A stretch of DNA of 64,000 nt from Morchella semilibera (GCA_009192285.1 WBVU01000011.1:988668-1052667); one strand, 5' to 3'; shown: positions 12,337 through 24,275, counted from the first letter of the stretch. Notes: generated by a model not told the origin, from the letters alone. Made by a program: numbers and translations.

Positions 12337-13483
12337 TTATGGCATTGGGGTCTGTACGTCCTTCTTTGCTGTGGCATCCTCTTTTGGGGGTCTCGCTCCA
12401 AATATCGAAGTTCCGACTCTACATCTCATAGTTAGTATTCCTCTCCTAAGCTAAAGCACAAAGAAAACCCACCGGACGTTAGTAGCCCCAAGCCTAATGC
12501 CCTGCTCATAGTCGTCGCTCATCCCCATACTTAACTCGAGCTTGTTTGTTTCCCACCCTAAAGCCTTCGAGACGTCGTCCCTTGTCCTAGACAATAGGAT
12601 AAAGTCCTCATTCGGCACCTCGCTCTCCTTTGAGCGGGCAATGTCACCAATAGTCATGAACCCCTGCAGCGTGAGATGGGGGCACTTCTCAATGATATGT
12701 TTCGCCAGCTCCAGTGTCTCACTCGGCTCGCAGCCGGATTTCGATTCCTCGCCTATGGTGCGGTTAGTTTGGATCGGATCGGCAGGTTGGGTGGGTAGGG
12801 TAAGGTACCGGAGGTGTTGACCTGGATGTAGACGCGTAGTTTCTGGGCGTCAGGGTTCTTGTCAAGGAGCACGGCACGGCCCTTGTTGAGGGCGTCGGCC
12901 TTCTTGGAGGCGTCAACCGACTCAACGGCCCATAGGTTGGGAATAGAAGAGGCGAGCTGTTTGCACTTGTTTGTTTGGAGAGTACCGATAAAGTGCCACT
13001 GGATGTCAGAAGGGAGGACGGGGGCCTTCTCGAACAGTTCTTTTGCGGAGATTAGCTGACAGAATGTCTCGACGGGATGTGATGTGATATTTGCATTGGG
13101 GGGATTGGGGGGGGAATTGTGCTCGGACTCGGGGATTAACAGGCACACATACCCTGCGAATAGTTCTCACCATAATGGGTGTGTTTTGTGGAACTATATA
13201 GAGCTAAGATATCGGAGGCCGGTTTTTTTTTCGACACGGCGACTAAACGTACCTATCCCATTCGGTTTTTGTTTTATATTAGTATACTTGATCTGCTTTA
13301 ATTTCTATAGGACTAGACGCAAAAACTCAGATCTTCAACATAACATACAGAACGGCCCGGAGAGGCCACAGCATTGATACGGCTCACAACACCATTAAAG
13401 CCATGAATGAGGGCTTGGGCACGAGCTGCCATTTCTGCTTCGGGTAGTTCGGGTGTTGGAGTAGAAGTAGGAGATGAGGACAT
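12337..13483 (-). CDS. PLP-binding protein, PROSC/YggS (YBL036C) family
   Basis: Single-domain TIM-barrel protein that binds pyridoxal 5'-phosphate and buffers free PLP. The family has no proven enzyme activity and is thought to be cytosolic or mitochondrial. Five exons on the minus strand: 13483-13349, 13252-13153, 13039-12809, 12752-12473 and 12418-12337, 275 residues, a usual length. All phases agree. The start is MSSSPTSTPTPE. Family landmarks are VRLVAVSKKKPASD, with Lys53 the expected Schiff-base lysine, HYGENYSQELFEKA, IQWHFIGTLQTNK, VDASKKADALNKG, VYIQVNTSGEESKSG, then FMTIGDIA, LSMGMSDDYEQGI and NVRVGTSIFGARP. The intron 13152-13040 uses an AAAAG acceptor inside what looks like open frame, chosen because it joins GENYSQ to ELFEKA as in homologues. 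The C-terminal tail after the family end is short and unremarkable. Confidence 0.92.
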
Positions 13484-15147
13484 GATATGATGGGGTATGG
13501 ATATGTGATGTTATTTAGAGTGGTGATGATGCTGATACTGGTGATATTGGAGGCGGCGGGACGCAATTTCGGCTTGCACTCGTCTATCTCGCGGCCTAGG
13601 TCACTAGGGAGAGAGAGAGATGAGATTTTGACTGATCTGATCCTGTGTATTGCCCCCTTGTAGAGTTATTTCTTTGGGTTTAAACTGAATCACCCAGCGA
13701 CACAGCACTTTACCTTGTAAGTACTGTGGTTGATCGTCGTGAGGTTGTGACGTTATAGGTTGATCTCCCCCATCCTAACCCGTATGCGTAATCCACGTCT
13801 CTTGGCAGGGGAGGGAAAAAAAAAGATTTTAGTAGTGTTTCTCCTCCACTTGCTATGGCGGCGACGGCGCCATGCGTGTTTCACGATAGTGCGGGATACA
13901 TAACATGCAAGCCACTATCACACCCGTTTCATTGCCTTCCAGAAGGGGGGGGGGGGCAGTTTCTGTCGGTTCCCACCGACCGAGGAAAGCAGGTTTCTGG
14001 TGATGGTGGTTTCTCGGGAGGGGGGGCTTCTAGACTACAGCCAGGAACGTCAGAGCTAATCCGAGACTCTGGGGGGGTGGGTGATTGGGCCCTCTTTTTT
14101 CTTTTCCTCCTCCCGTTCCTGGCGTTGGTTACGGGTGGATTGCGTTCGTGGGTTTTGGGCCCTGATGACGGCATTGGCGGATTAATGGATATTTGTGCCT
14201 GGGTTCTGTATCTGGCGAGTGCTTTACCTACAGGGTAGAGTAGAGATATATGTACCTGCGTATAAATGCTTTTACGTCTTCGATTTACCAGGTGGCTGGC
14301 CGAGCTGAATGAAGATCGATGGCACATGCAGCACTCTTATTTTCTTATATGCAGAACCCAATTCGTCGGATTCTAATTAACTTCTAACTCCAAGAGTAGA
14401 TCCTTAGTAACAAACTCACATCATGCACCCACATTATGAAAGGAGAATTCTCTAAAGGCGCATCATAGATAGGGTGCAATTTGCGCCCCCCCCCCCCACC
14501 CTCTCTCTCTCTCTCGCCGCCACGCCGTCAGGGAATCATGTCCGGCCTACTACTTACTTACATGCATGTAGTTGGCTAGATGGATTTGCTTTTTTGTTTT
14601 TTTGTCTGGGCCAAGAGAGTTTGCGCTTGGGCCGTCCCAGCAGCCAAAACTTGTCGCCATTATATATACCTATCAGATCAAGATCTTTCTTCTTGTGGAG
14701 TGATTCTTTTACCCCATCAGACTTCTTTTCCTCCCCCCCCCCGCCTCAGCCTCCTCCACCCCGAATTGATCTACTGGGTGTTGCCTAGGTATCACGATCT
14801 TTAAGGTTGTGGGATTATATTGGCTTGACGCATTCAGATTGTGGGTCTAGCCTTGCCAATTTGTGCACTTGGTTTGGGTCATCCGGAAGTCTTGACCATT
14901 CATTCACCCACTCGCTTTTACTTATTTCTGCATTTTTTTGCCTTATCTTTTTTTTATCGAGCACGCGGTCATTTGTCTGCTAAATTAGTAACGGACGGAT
15001 ACTATTCGGGTGCATACTCACAGGATATATAATATCCTCAAGGGCCCTACACATATACCTACTCTAGAAACAACCCAAAAGCTCGAGGAGGACAGTGTCT
15101 AAAACAGACAAAGAAAACCCTTGCTTCCCACACATCCCCACTTCACA
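13484..15147. other. Divergent intergenic region
   Basis: Lies between two divergent genes (PROSC-like minus, MscS-like plus), so it holds both promoters. Contains GA and CT dinucleotide runs (13610-13621, about 14503-14516) and poly-C/G tracts (13947-13956, 14489-14500, 14733-14741). Frames across 13855-14330 read G/P-rich on both strands and look like composition artefacts. No other gene supported. Confidence 0.5.
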
Positions 15148-17885
15148 ATGAAATCGCCCACATCCCCACGCAGCGGCGGATTCGCCCCCCTCAGAACTAG
15201 GAGCCTTAGCCCTGACCACTCCCGCTCCCGCTCCCACTCTCCCTCCCGCGACCACATCGTCAACATCCAACTGACGCCCATCAAGACCAACACCTCCAAC
15301 ATCACCTCTACTAGCGCCCGCAAGGAAGAACAGAATTTCGGGTTTGGCCGCGAGGACACGCAGGAGACGTTCGACGGCATCTTTCACAAGCACAGGGGGC
15401 GGCGACGCAACCGCGGCTTGCAGACGGGCGGAGATGCGAGTCTGGTCGACGACGAGGGCGCACTCACGGCCATGGGCAGGTTTTATGAGAGAGTGCTCAA
15501 CTTCTCAATCGTCACGAGGTATATACTGTATATTATCCCGCTGTCGCTGTGCTTTGTTACGGTCATATTGGTGGGGCTGTATGTGGCGCCAGGGGCGAGT
15601 ATTGGCGGGAATGATAAGCATAAGGGCGTGAGGATTGTGTGGTTTTTTGTGTGGGTATGTTTGTGATTCTCTTTCCCCCGCATTTCTTGTTTGTGGTTTG
15701 GTGCTGACAAAAATAGCTCAATATCGTCTGGTGCTCGCTCTGGGTGTCGAAACTTGTTGCAAAGGCACTGCCGGCAATCTTTCAGGCGCTGGTGGGCGTA
15801 GTTAGTAGCGGAGTTAAGAAATATGCTCTCGTCATTAAGGCCCTCGAGGTCCCGATATCTCTCGTCGGTTGGGCAATTGCGTCCCTTTGCTCGTTCCTTC
15901 CTGTAAGCCCGCATGTCAATGATAGAAAATGCGGGAAAGAACTGATCTGAAACCCCCCCACAGCTCATGACCCGAAACCCCGACCAACTCGCCTCGGGCG
16001 ACACAGGAATCCGCGAATGGCAGCGCCGTCTTAACCTCGTCCTCATCGCCTGTCTCATATCCTCCCTCATCTACCTGGGTGAGAAACTCATCATCCAGGC
16101 CGTCTCCGTCAACTACCATCGCAAGCAGTTCGCCCTACGCATCAAGGCCAATAAGGGGAACGTGCGCTTTCTCAGTCAGCTGTATGAAGCCTCGCGCGCA
16201 CTCTTCCCCGTATACACTGAGTTCGCCGAGGAGGACTACATCATCAGCCAGTCGCTCGCCTCCACGCTCATCGTGCCGTCAGGAAAGAGTGGAACCGCGG
16301 CGCCCGTGCGCACCATTCTAGGGAATATCAATGTAGTCCAGGACAAGGTTACCAGTGCATTTGGAAACATTGCGCAGGAGGTCACGGGGAATAAGAACGT
16401 GTTTAATCCGAATAGTGCCTACTCGGTGGTCGTTAATGCGCTGCAGAGGAAGAGCAGCAGTGAGGCGTTGGCGAAGCGTATATGGATGTCGTTTGTCGCA
16501 GAGGACAATACGTGCTTGGAGAGGGAGGATCTGCTCGAGGTGATGGGCAGCGAGCATGAGAAGGCAGCGCTCGAGTGCTTTGCGAGTCTGGACTCGGACG
16601 GGAATGGCGATGTCAGTCTGGACGAGATGATCATGCATGTCGTGCAGATTCACAATGAGCGCAAGGACGTGGGCAAGAGTATGCAGGACGTGGTAAGTAT
16701 CTGCGTACAGAATTCACATTCTGATAAAGCACCTACCAGGGCAACTGCTAATCTGAATCTGATATGCACCAGGACAATGCCATCCGCGCCCTCGACAATG
16801 TCCTCGGCTTCATCGTCTTCATCGTCGTCGTCATGGTCTTCGTCGTCTGCCAGCAGTCCAGCGTCGGAACGACCCTGGCGGGCGCCGGAACCGTCCTCAT
16901 CTCCCTCTCCTTCGTGTTTGCCATCACCGCGCAAGAAATCCTCGGCTCCTGCATCTTCTTGTTCATCAAACACCCATTCGACGTTGGCGACCGCGTGGAC
17001 ATTGAGGACCGGCGCTACGTCGTCGAGCACATCTCTCTCCTGTACACTGTCTTCAAATGCCTCGACAACCAAAAGATCACCCAGGTGCCCAACAACGTTC
17101 TCAACACGAAATGGGTCGAGAATATCTCGCGCTCAAAATACATGACCGAGTTTGTCAAGATCGGCGTCAGCTACGACACCAGCCTCGAGGACATCACGAA
17201 GCTGAAGGAGGAGCTGACGGTCTTTGTGCAAGAGAACAGCCGCGACTTTCAGCAGGACTTTGAGGTTGAGGTTGTGGGTGTCAATGACCTCGACCGCCTC
17301 GTTGTTCGCCTGGAGATCCGCCATAAGAGTAACTGGGCCAACGAGCAGCTGACGCTGCAGCGAAGGAACAAGTTCTTCTGCGCGCTCGTGCTGATATTGA
17401 AGAAGATACCCATTTACGGCGCCGGAAGGGGAGATCCCAGCATTGGCGAGGAGGGCAAGCCGATGTACACCGTTGCCATACCCGACGAGCTCGCACAGGT
17501 CAACATGAAGAAGGCGGCGGATACCAAGGCGAAGAAGCGGTGGGACGCCCCACCCACGCCGTCGCCTGAAGAGGAAGAAGGGGAGAAGGAGAAGGAACCC
17601 GGGTTCTTTAGCCCTACGGAGGGCACCCTGCACACGGGCGCGAGCTACAGCGCGTATGTGACGTCGCCGCCGGAGGAGCGGCGGGGACGCACCAGCGCGG
17701 AGAGTCGCAGGGATGATGTGGAGGAGATGAGGAATCTGCTGAAGAGGGGGAGCACGAGGGGGAGGAGGAGGAGGGCCGGGGCCGGGGCCGGGGCGACGCC
17801 GGGGGGCGGGTATGCGGGTAGTCCACCGCCGCCCATACCACAACAATATGTACAACAACAGTTGACAACGAACAATCCATACTAT

Positions 17886-17922
<37 letters not shown>

Positions 17923-17945
17923 GCGGCGGGCATGGGAAAGTGTAG
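15148..17945 (+). CDS. EF-hand MscS-family mechanosensitive ion channel
   Basis: Fungal MscS-like channel of the Msy1/Msy2 type, which in fission yeast sits in the ER membrane and controls calcium on osmotic shock. Exons 15148-15654, 15717-15902, 15964-16692 and 16773-17945, 864 residues, all junctions in phase. Start MKSPTSPRSG follows CTTCACA. The cytosolic N-terminus is Ser/Arg-rich. Membrane spans fall near residues 121-146, 163-185, 206-228 and 251-275. A canonical EF-hand loop DSDGNGDVSLDE is at 441-452, carrying all Ca2+ ligands. Exon 4 opens the MscS core: the pore span VLGFIVFIVVVMVF, GAGTVLISLSFVFA, then the beta domain (HPFDVGDRVDI, QVPNNVLNTKWVENI). The tail is low complexity, ending in twelve glutamines. 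Calcium gating through the EF-hand is inferred from the family. Confidence 0.9.
17886..17921 (+). repeat. CAG trinucleotide tract coding polyglutamine
   Basis: One CAA followed by eleven pure CAG codons in the last exon of the MscS-like gene, giving Gln846-857. Upstream, about 17776-17795, lies a short GGGGCC-type run coding Ala/Gly. Pure CAG runs of this length tend to vary in length between strains. Confidence 0.95.
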
Positions 17946-20768
17946 ATAGGAACGTATGCTTTAGTGAATGGAGAGGGCTTTTGGGGGCGGGGTTTGAAGG
18001 GAAAGGATGTGGGGGGCTAACTGGCTGGGTCCAGTGGCGTTCATAGTATCATTATTATTACTTATTGTCATAGCATTAATGGCTACTTCTTGTACACATA
18101 TTTTTATATCTTTATCCCTAGGAACCTGGAGAAAAGAAAACTTGTCCCTAGATTATTCTGCTCTACTGGGTGCTCTGTTTGTGACCGTGGACCAAAACCT
18201 CTTTCTCTCTAGAATTAATTAAAGACACGCCTACTAGATCTAGATTGCAGTATGTACAGCCTGGTAGAATTATTGCAAAAATGGGTCTTGCGTGACCCGG
18301 TAGTCGCCCTATTAGCCCTTAAAGGAGTTTTTTGCTGCAAGCATGGACTAAGAACATCATCATAAGGGTCATGTACCCAGGGTGTCGGAAAGTGATGCAC
18401 ATTCGGTGGTTTCATAGCCACACGGGAGTCAATTTCCACACTGGGCTATTTCAAGGTAGATATGAGTGTGCAGATACTCTTCATTAAATTACGCTTATAT
18501 GGTAGAGAGGTTCTGAATATTTTTATATCGTGATAAAGTATTTGGGCGTTTTCTAGTTACATAAAATGTACATCACTTTTCGACACCCTGTGTACACCTG
18601 TTGTTGTTGTGGAGGTGTTATGCAAATCAGGTTAAAACCGCAAAGAAGGTTACCACACCGTGCGTTGAGAGGCTGTGGTCTAGTGGTTGTGGAGGGATGG
18701 CTTTTGCAATAGCTCTACCAGGCTCTATAGGCACTAAGGCAGACCATCACTCGCCCCCCAGAGAAGGAGAGGGGGGGGTGGGGGGTCAAAGCACTACATA
18801 CATGTATCTCCAACGAGCTGCGGCGGGAGCGGGATGTCGAGTCATGGTTTATCACTCGGCCGTCGCCTCACCAGGCGAACCCCTCGCTTTTTTTGTTTTT
18901 TGTTTAATTCATTACATGTATGAAAAAATCCCTCGCGTTGATTACATGTACTTACGTATTACTAGATGGGTATGGACACTATGGCTTCTAGACTAGATGT
19001 ACGTGAAGAAGGAAGTCCTCTGGCTGGAGATGGCGGGGTTGGGGGGTGCATTTGTGTGTGTGTTTGTGCCGGGTGGAAAATAAGCTTTCTATCCCCTCCC
19101 GTGCCCTGCCCCACCACCAGCAGGGCCAGCCCTAACTGTGACTTACTTAGCAAAGCACTCAGCACGGGTCTGCGGCTTGGCCCACGGGAGAGATTTTTCT
19201 CCCGCCATCTGCACCTCCAATAACGAACGCTCTACCTCCGTCGCCGCCCCACCGTCATGAAGGCTCCAACATCAGTGGGTCTGCGCCTTGGTCTACTCTA
19301 GACACCGTCCTCGGCTTTTGGGTAAGGGCACTTAGTGTGACGGGCTGATCTCTGGGCGTGGCCGAGGAATCGGGGCTTTTGGTTTCTTTGGGCTTTGGGG
19401 CATTATGCCGCTTGGGTGATTCCGGGCTGGTGTGTAGAACGTGGGCGTAATCTGGGGGCTATAGAGGGCTTTGTGGGGTGGGTGGGTGGTGGGGGTACTA
19501 GCTGCCTGGGTGGGGTTGCGTTTTTGCTTGCTGGATGGCGCCCGTGGGTTATGGTTTTCGGGGAGACTTGGGTGTGGGTTTGGCTCTGTCTGTGTGGTTT
19601 ACTTTTTCCGTTGGGGGCTGGGGGGCTTTGGGGTCTTGAAGCTTGGGAGATTGCTTTCTCTGGGGGGTTTTTGGGTGGGCGGGGGTTATGGGGCCGTGGG
19701 GAATGTTCGTGGGATGATCTTGCGCTGTACCATAGAGCTAGCCTGGGAGATTGGGCAGTTCTCTATTGAAAGAACCAACTGAGACAGAGGTATGGAAATT
19801 TTTATATATATCTAAGACGACATCGACTAGGGCCTGAGAGGGCAGTGGGGAAATTGGGCTGAGACAAGGAATGTATGGCCCTCTGGGAGACTGTGCCGGA
19901 GCCGTTATTCACTTTGGGGCTTTAAGTTTCCGCGGCTGGTGGCTATCGCTGTCCGTAAGGATCACGCAGAGGAGTATTTGCCATGACTTGGCTAGGGGTA
20001 TATTGTCCCACGAAGAGCTCGGGCATGGAGATAGAGAGATAGAGCGGAGAGAAGGCTGCCTTGTTATTTCTACCCTTTCTTACTGCCTCACCCGCCCCAT
20101 GAATCAATGCACAAAATGCACACTTCCAGTTTGTCCGGTGCGCTTGGGGTCCTGATAGCGGGGGGTTATCCGCTAAGTTTTGTGGGAAAGTTCTACATAT
20201 CCGTATAGTCGTTTTTTGCGAGCCCGGGTATGGTCGCTGGTGCGAGCTTTGCCAGTCTCCGCCAAAGCAGGTTACTGTGGCTCAGTGGTGTGATGTAGCC
20301 CAGCTACTATTAGGGTGATAGCCTACGGGGTTGAGGAAGCAAGGGTCGAGGGGGGAAACTTAGCATGTACCTCCGGCGGAGGTCTAGAGCTGGCTGTGAG
20401 ATATCGGGGCTGGTTTGGCTGTCTGTATGACGTTACATACAAAGGGACAAGGCACATCGGGGGTTCAGGAGAGACGCCATAGTAGTCTCAGGGGAGAGAA
20501 AGCTTAAACGGAGGGTCGGGATAAGGTCGCTTGAGCAAACCCTCACTATCATGTGTAGATGGCGGGTCCCGCTTTACCTATGGGGCGAAGGCGCTTTAGT
20601 CTCTCGCTGTGTCGTGCCTGTTTCTGTGGGTTGGATGCTATAAGCTTGAGTTTGGTCTGTCTCCGTCGGGTTCACTAAGGGGCATTGGGGATAGATGGTC
20701 TTGGGGATATATACATAGAGTTGGTGCACACGCATGAGAGAATAGGGAGTGAAGTCATAGTAGCATCC
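17946..20768. other. Gene-poor intergenic region
   Basis: No gene supported. It contains three TACATGTA sites packed into 150 bp (18799, 18913, 18943), a TATCACTCGG at 18850-18859, and a strongly G-rich plus strand from about 19440 to 19720. Long open frames at 19395-19780 are Gly/Trp-rich products of that G-richness and are not treated as genes. Confidence 0.5.
19475..19495 (+). other. G-quadruplex-prone motif
   Basis: Four G-tracts of three or more with short T-based loops fall within 21 bp on the plus strand, starting GGGGTGGGTGGG. Further G3-G6 tracts follow at about 19614-19704. Folding is inferred from the sequence pattern only. Confidence 0.7.
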
Positions 20769-20781
20769 CTACCACGCCAGG

Positions 20782-21270
20782 GAATGCATCATTTGATGCA
20801 TTCTCGACACATTGCCCATATAAAATCGGACATGATAATGCATCCTTGATGCATTATCTGTCGAGGGCTCTCTTGAGAGATGTGCATGATACATTTCATT
20901 AGGAAAGGGGAAGTCATCAGGAAATGTATCAGGAAAGGCATCAGGAAAGTCATCCAATAGCCATAGACTCGCTTGATAAGAGCTATATCATATCATTATT
21001 ATATCAGCTGATGGCCTAGCTGGTAAGACGTATGCGTGAAGTTTGTTAGTTGAACCATTCACGTTCAATTCCCGTACAGAATAGTATTTTTTTCTGGATC
21101 ATATACATTTACTGATCCTTTTACAGATCCCTTTACCCATTGGAAAGTCGTCAAATGAGACTAGGATGCATATGCCGATGCATTCGCCGATTCATATTAA
21201 TACGAAGGATGCAATTCATGGTGCATTTTGAGATCCATTTTCGATGCATTACCTGGCGTAGTAGATATGC
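20782..21270. repeat. Block rich in ATGCAT hairpins
   Basis: The word GATGCATT or close variants recurs through this stretch. Two near-perfect hairpins stand out: 20782-20803 (10-bp arms GAATGCATCA, 2-nt loop) and 20834-20858 (11-bp arms GATAATGCATC, 3-nt loop). About 20898-20955 holds short direct repeats built on CATCAGGAAA. A tRNA-like segment lies in the middle of the block. It may be one unrecognised element, but its ends are not clear. Confidence 0.55.
21008..21094 (+). mobile_element. Possible tRNA-derived SINE or tRNA relic
   Basis: TGGCCTAGCTGG near 21011-21022 fits the pol III A-box, and GTTCAATTCCC near 21064-21074 fits the B-box about 50 bp on, the spacing of a tRNA promoter. A T7 run follows at 21088-21094, a possible pol III terminator. 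The cloverleaf does not close: the T-stem has only three pairs and no clean anticodon stem forms, so it is not a working tRNA. No poly-A tail or duplicated target was found. Confidence 0.35.
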
Positions 21271-22009
21271 ATGACATGTTGGATTTAGGGGAACATGTTC
21301 CGGATGGGCGCTAGACATTTCATGATCCCCGGACAAGGAATTTCTTAAAAAGGTGAGACTAATCTCGCCGTCCCAGTCACCTTATATATTTGGTGTGTGG
21401 GACATCCCAGTATACCGAGTGATAACATGTGATTGAAGGGCGAGAAACTGTTCTGTCCGGTAGGTTATAGCAGCAAAACCCAGAGCTCGAGAAATCTACT
21501 AAAATGAAGTGCTTTTAAAGATAGGGCCTGTAACCTCACCTGCGTGCAAGCGAAGAACTTCGGTAAGCCGTTTGAGACGCGGGAGGCTTGGGAGACCCTG
21601 GGGGAGACCTGGGAAATTTCAATTCTCCGGAGGCCGCCCGCTGACTCGAGAGTCTCCAGAGCCCCCACTAAACCTTCCAGAGCCCTCCGAACGACTCCGC
21701 AGAACCTCTACAAACCCCCCTTGAGGCCGTCTATTTTAGCGTAGCATCTGTAGGATCTATCAGTAGGTTCAAAGCGCCCTCCTAGCCTCTCCCTAGAAAT
21801 AAATTATTTCCGTGAGACCCTCCCGCTGTAAGCATTTTCGCGCTTGAGATTTTCGATAAGGCCTATCTGTCTCCTGTTACTCTCCGGAGGGCTAAGCGGA
21901 CCCTCCCGAGGTATCCTGAGACAAGAAGAAAGCTGATCTACCACCCGGTACCCTCCTGAGAGCCTATTAAGCTCTCCCAGAGTATCCTGAGACAGTAGGA
22001 TAGATGTCA

Positions 22010-23175
22010 CGCCTCCTGTGTTCTCCTGAGAGCTCCCTATGTTTCCTGTACTCTCCTGAGACCTCTCTGTGTCCCCTGTACTCTCTTGAGAACTCCTATG
22101 CTCTCCTGAGATCCCTTTGAAATTCTCTGTATCTCCCGCGCTCTCCCGAGCGCTCCCTGTGTCTCCTGTGCTCTCCTGTGATCCCTCTAAAACTCACCGT
22201 ATCTCCTGTACTCTACCGAGAGAGCCCCGCACTCTCCTGAGAGTCCCCCGTATCTCCTGTGATCTCCTGAGAGCCCCCCGTATCTCCTGTGATCTCCTGT
22301 GATATCTCCGTATCTCCTGAGATCTCCTGAGATATCTCTGTATCTCCTGTGGTCTCCTGAGATATCTCCGTATCTCCTGTGTTCTCCCGAGCTATCTCCG
22401 TGTCTCCTGTACTCCCCTGAGAGCCCCCGTATCTCCTGTGGTCTCCTGAGATATCTCCGTATCTCCTGTACTCTCCTGAGATATCTCCGTATCTCCTGTA
22501 CTCTCCTGAGATATCTCCGTATCTCCTGTACTCTCCCGAGAGCCCTCCAATGTCTCCTGTACTCTCCTGAGAGCTCTCCGTATCTCCTGTGGCCTCCTGA
22601 GAGCTGTCCGTATCTCCCATGGACTCCTGAGATATCTCCGTATCTCCTGTGATCTCCTGAGATCTCCCGAGATATCTCCGTATCTCCTGTGGTCTCCTGA
22701 GATATCTCTGCATCTCTTGTACTCTCCTGAGATATCCCCGTATCTCCTGTACTCTCCTGAGAGCTCTTCGTATCTCCAGTGGTCTCCTGAGATATCTCCG
22801 TATCTCCCGTGATCTCCTGAGATATCTCTGTATCTCCTGTGATCTCCTGTGATCTCCCGAGATATCCCCGTATCTCCTGTGGTCTCCTGAGATATCTCCG
22901 TATCTCCTGTGATCTCCTGTGATATCCCGAGATATCTCCGTATCTCCTATGCTCTCCCGAGAACCCTCGGATCTCCTATACTCTCCTGAGAACCCTCTGT
23001 GTCTCCTATACTCCCCTGAGAAGTCTCTGTGTCTCCTGTACTCTCCTGAGAGCTCTCTGTATCTCCTGTGCCCTCCTGAGAACTCCTATGCTCTCCTGAG
23101 ATCCCTTTTAAATCTCTGTATCTCCCGAGATCCCTTTAAAACTCACCGTATCCCCTGTGCTCCCCTGAGAGCTCT
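22010..23175. repeat. 30-bp minisatellite array
   Basis: About 38 head-to-tail copies of a 30-bp unit built from CTCCTGAGATATCTCCG followed by TATCTCCTGT. Central copies (about 22300-22930) are most alike; both edges are more diverged. Each unit includes the 10-bp palindrome GAGATATCTC. Because 30 is a multiple of three, frames stay open for 100-166 codons on both strands and read as repeated decapeptides. These are repeat artefacts, not genes. Confidence 0.9.
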
Positions 23176-23439
23176 CCAGAAACCACTCAAATTTCCCGGA
23201 GCGGAACAATTATTCTCCGAGCAGGATGGCAGCTGAGCCGTTGCTAGGCCCTAGAGTTTAGGTGTTCCTTGGCGGGGCTGTGGGTACGCACACATAGTTT
23301 CCCTTAGCCCCACATACAATTTCTATGGAAATCATAAACGACCACTCAGCACCATAAAAAAAATTCCACTCCACTCCGCCCCGCCCCACTTCCCCTCTTC
23401 CCTACCTTCCACAACCACAACCATGCTTTGCTCGCCCAT

Positions 23440-24275
23440 CTTGAGATGGACGAGTTCGGTCCCTGGGCTACGGCCGAGGGACCGAGCACCACAGACTACT
23501 ACTACTACTACTGATTTGCCTCGCTCGTTTGGGACGACGAGCCTCCTCTGGAGGTCACTGTCCTGAACGAGTCGGTCTCTGGGCTACGGCCGAGGGATCG
23601 AGCAATTGAAGTTTGAATCACGGGCCTGGTCCGCCTTGCCCGCTTTAGAACTCGAGTATGAACCTTGAGAGCTGGGAGGAGTATGTTTCTCCCTAGACTA
23701 GGCTACAGCAGCTGAGGGGGTCTAGCAATAAGATTTGGGGTTTGGGATCCTGGGGGTAATTAGCCTTACTCGTCTGAGGGAATCCTGTTCTTGAATGAGG
23801 GAGAAGGATCGATCCGGACGAGTCGGCCTCTGGGCTATGGCCGAGGGGTCTGGCAGTACGATTTGGGGTTGGGATTTGGGATTTGGGATTTTTGGGGTGG
23901 TAGCCTTACTCGTCCAAACCGGGCTCCTCAATCATAGAGAAGCATCGATCTGGACGAGTGGGCCTCTGGGCTATGGCCGAGGGGTCTGGCAGTATGATTT
24001 GGGATTGGGATTTGGGATTTGGGATTTCTGGGGTGGTAGCCTTACTCGTCTGGACCGGGTTCCTGCATAGTGGAGGAGCATCGATCTGGACGAGTCGGCC
24101 TCTGGGCTACGGCCGAGGGGTCTGGCAGTACGATTTGAAATTTGGGATTTTGGGGTTTGAGATTTTGGGGGTGGTAGCCTTACTCGTCCAGAGTGATCGG
24201 GTTCCTGCATGAGGGAGAAGCATCAAGCTGGACAAGTCGATCTCTGGGCTATAGCCGAGGGGTTGAGCGCTGTGT
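23440..24275. repeat. 136-bp tandem repeat
   Basis: A unit opening GGACGAGTCGGCCTCTGG and carrying CTACGGCCGAGGGG starts at 23816, 23952, 24088 and 24230 (spacing 136, 136, 142 bp). Looser copies start near 23450 and 23565. Each full unit holds a run of degenerate GGGATTT words followed by GTAGCCTTACTCGTC. Copy number is about six. No family known to me; not CRISPR-like, since there are no regular unique spacers. Confidence 0.85.

Noticed and set aside
13855-14330. Overlapping 127- and 132-codon frames on opposite strands
   Set aside because: Both are Gly/Pro-rich products of poly-G tracts in a divergent promoter region.
16650-17933. Long minus-strand frames opposite the channel gene
   Set aside because: Mirror frames of the EF-hand channel exon 4; composition is Leu/Arg/Pro mirror-type.
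22213-22713. 166-codon minus-strand and 117-codon plus-strand frames with decapeptide repeats
   Set aside because: They are the 30-bp minisatellite read in frame; both strands stay open for the same arithmetical reason, and there is no start context or splice logic.
23860-24175. Telomeric repeat or internal telomere
   Set aside because: GGGATTT words are imperfect, few per unit and part of a larger 136-bp repeat, not a TTAGGG array.
23440-24275. CRISPR-like array
   Set aside because: The unit is 136 bp with no short repeat/unique spacer alternation, and this is a eukaryote.
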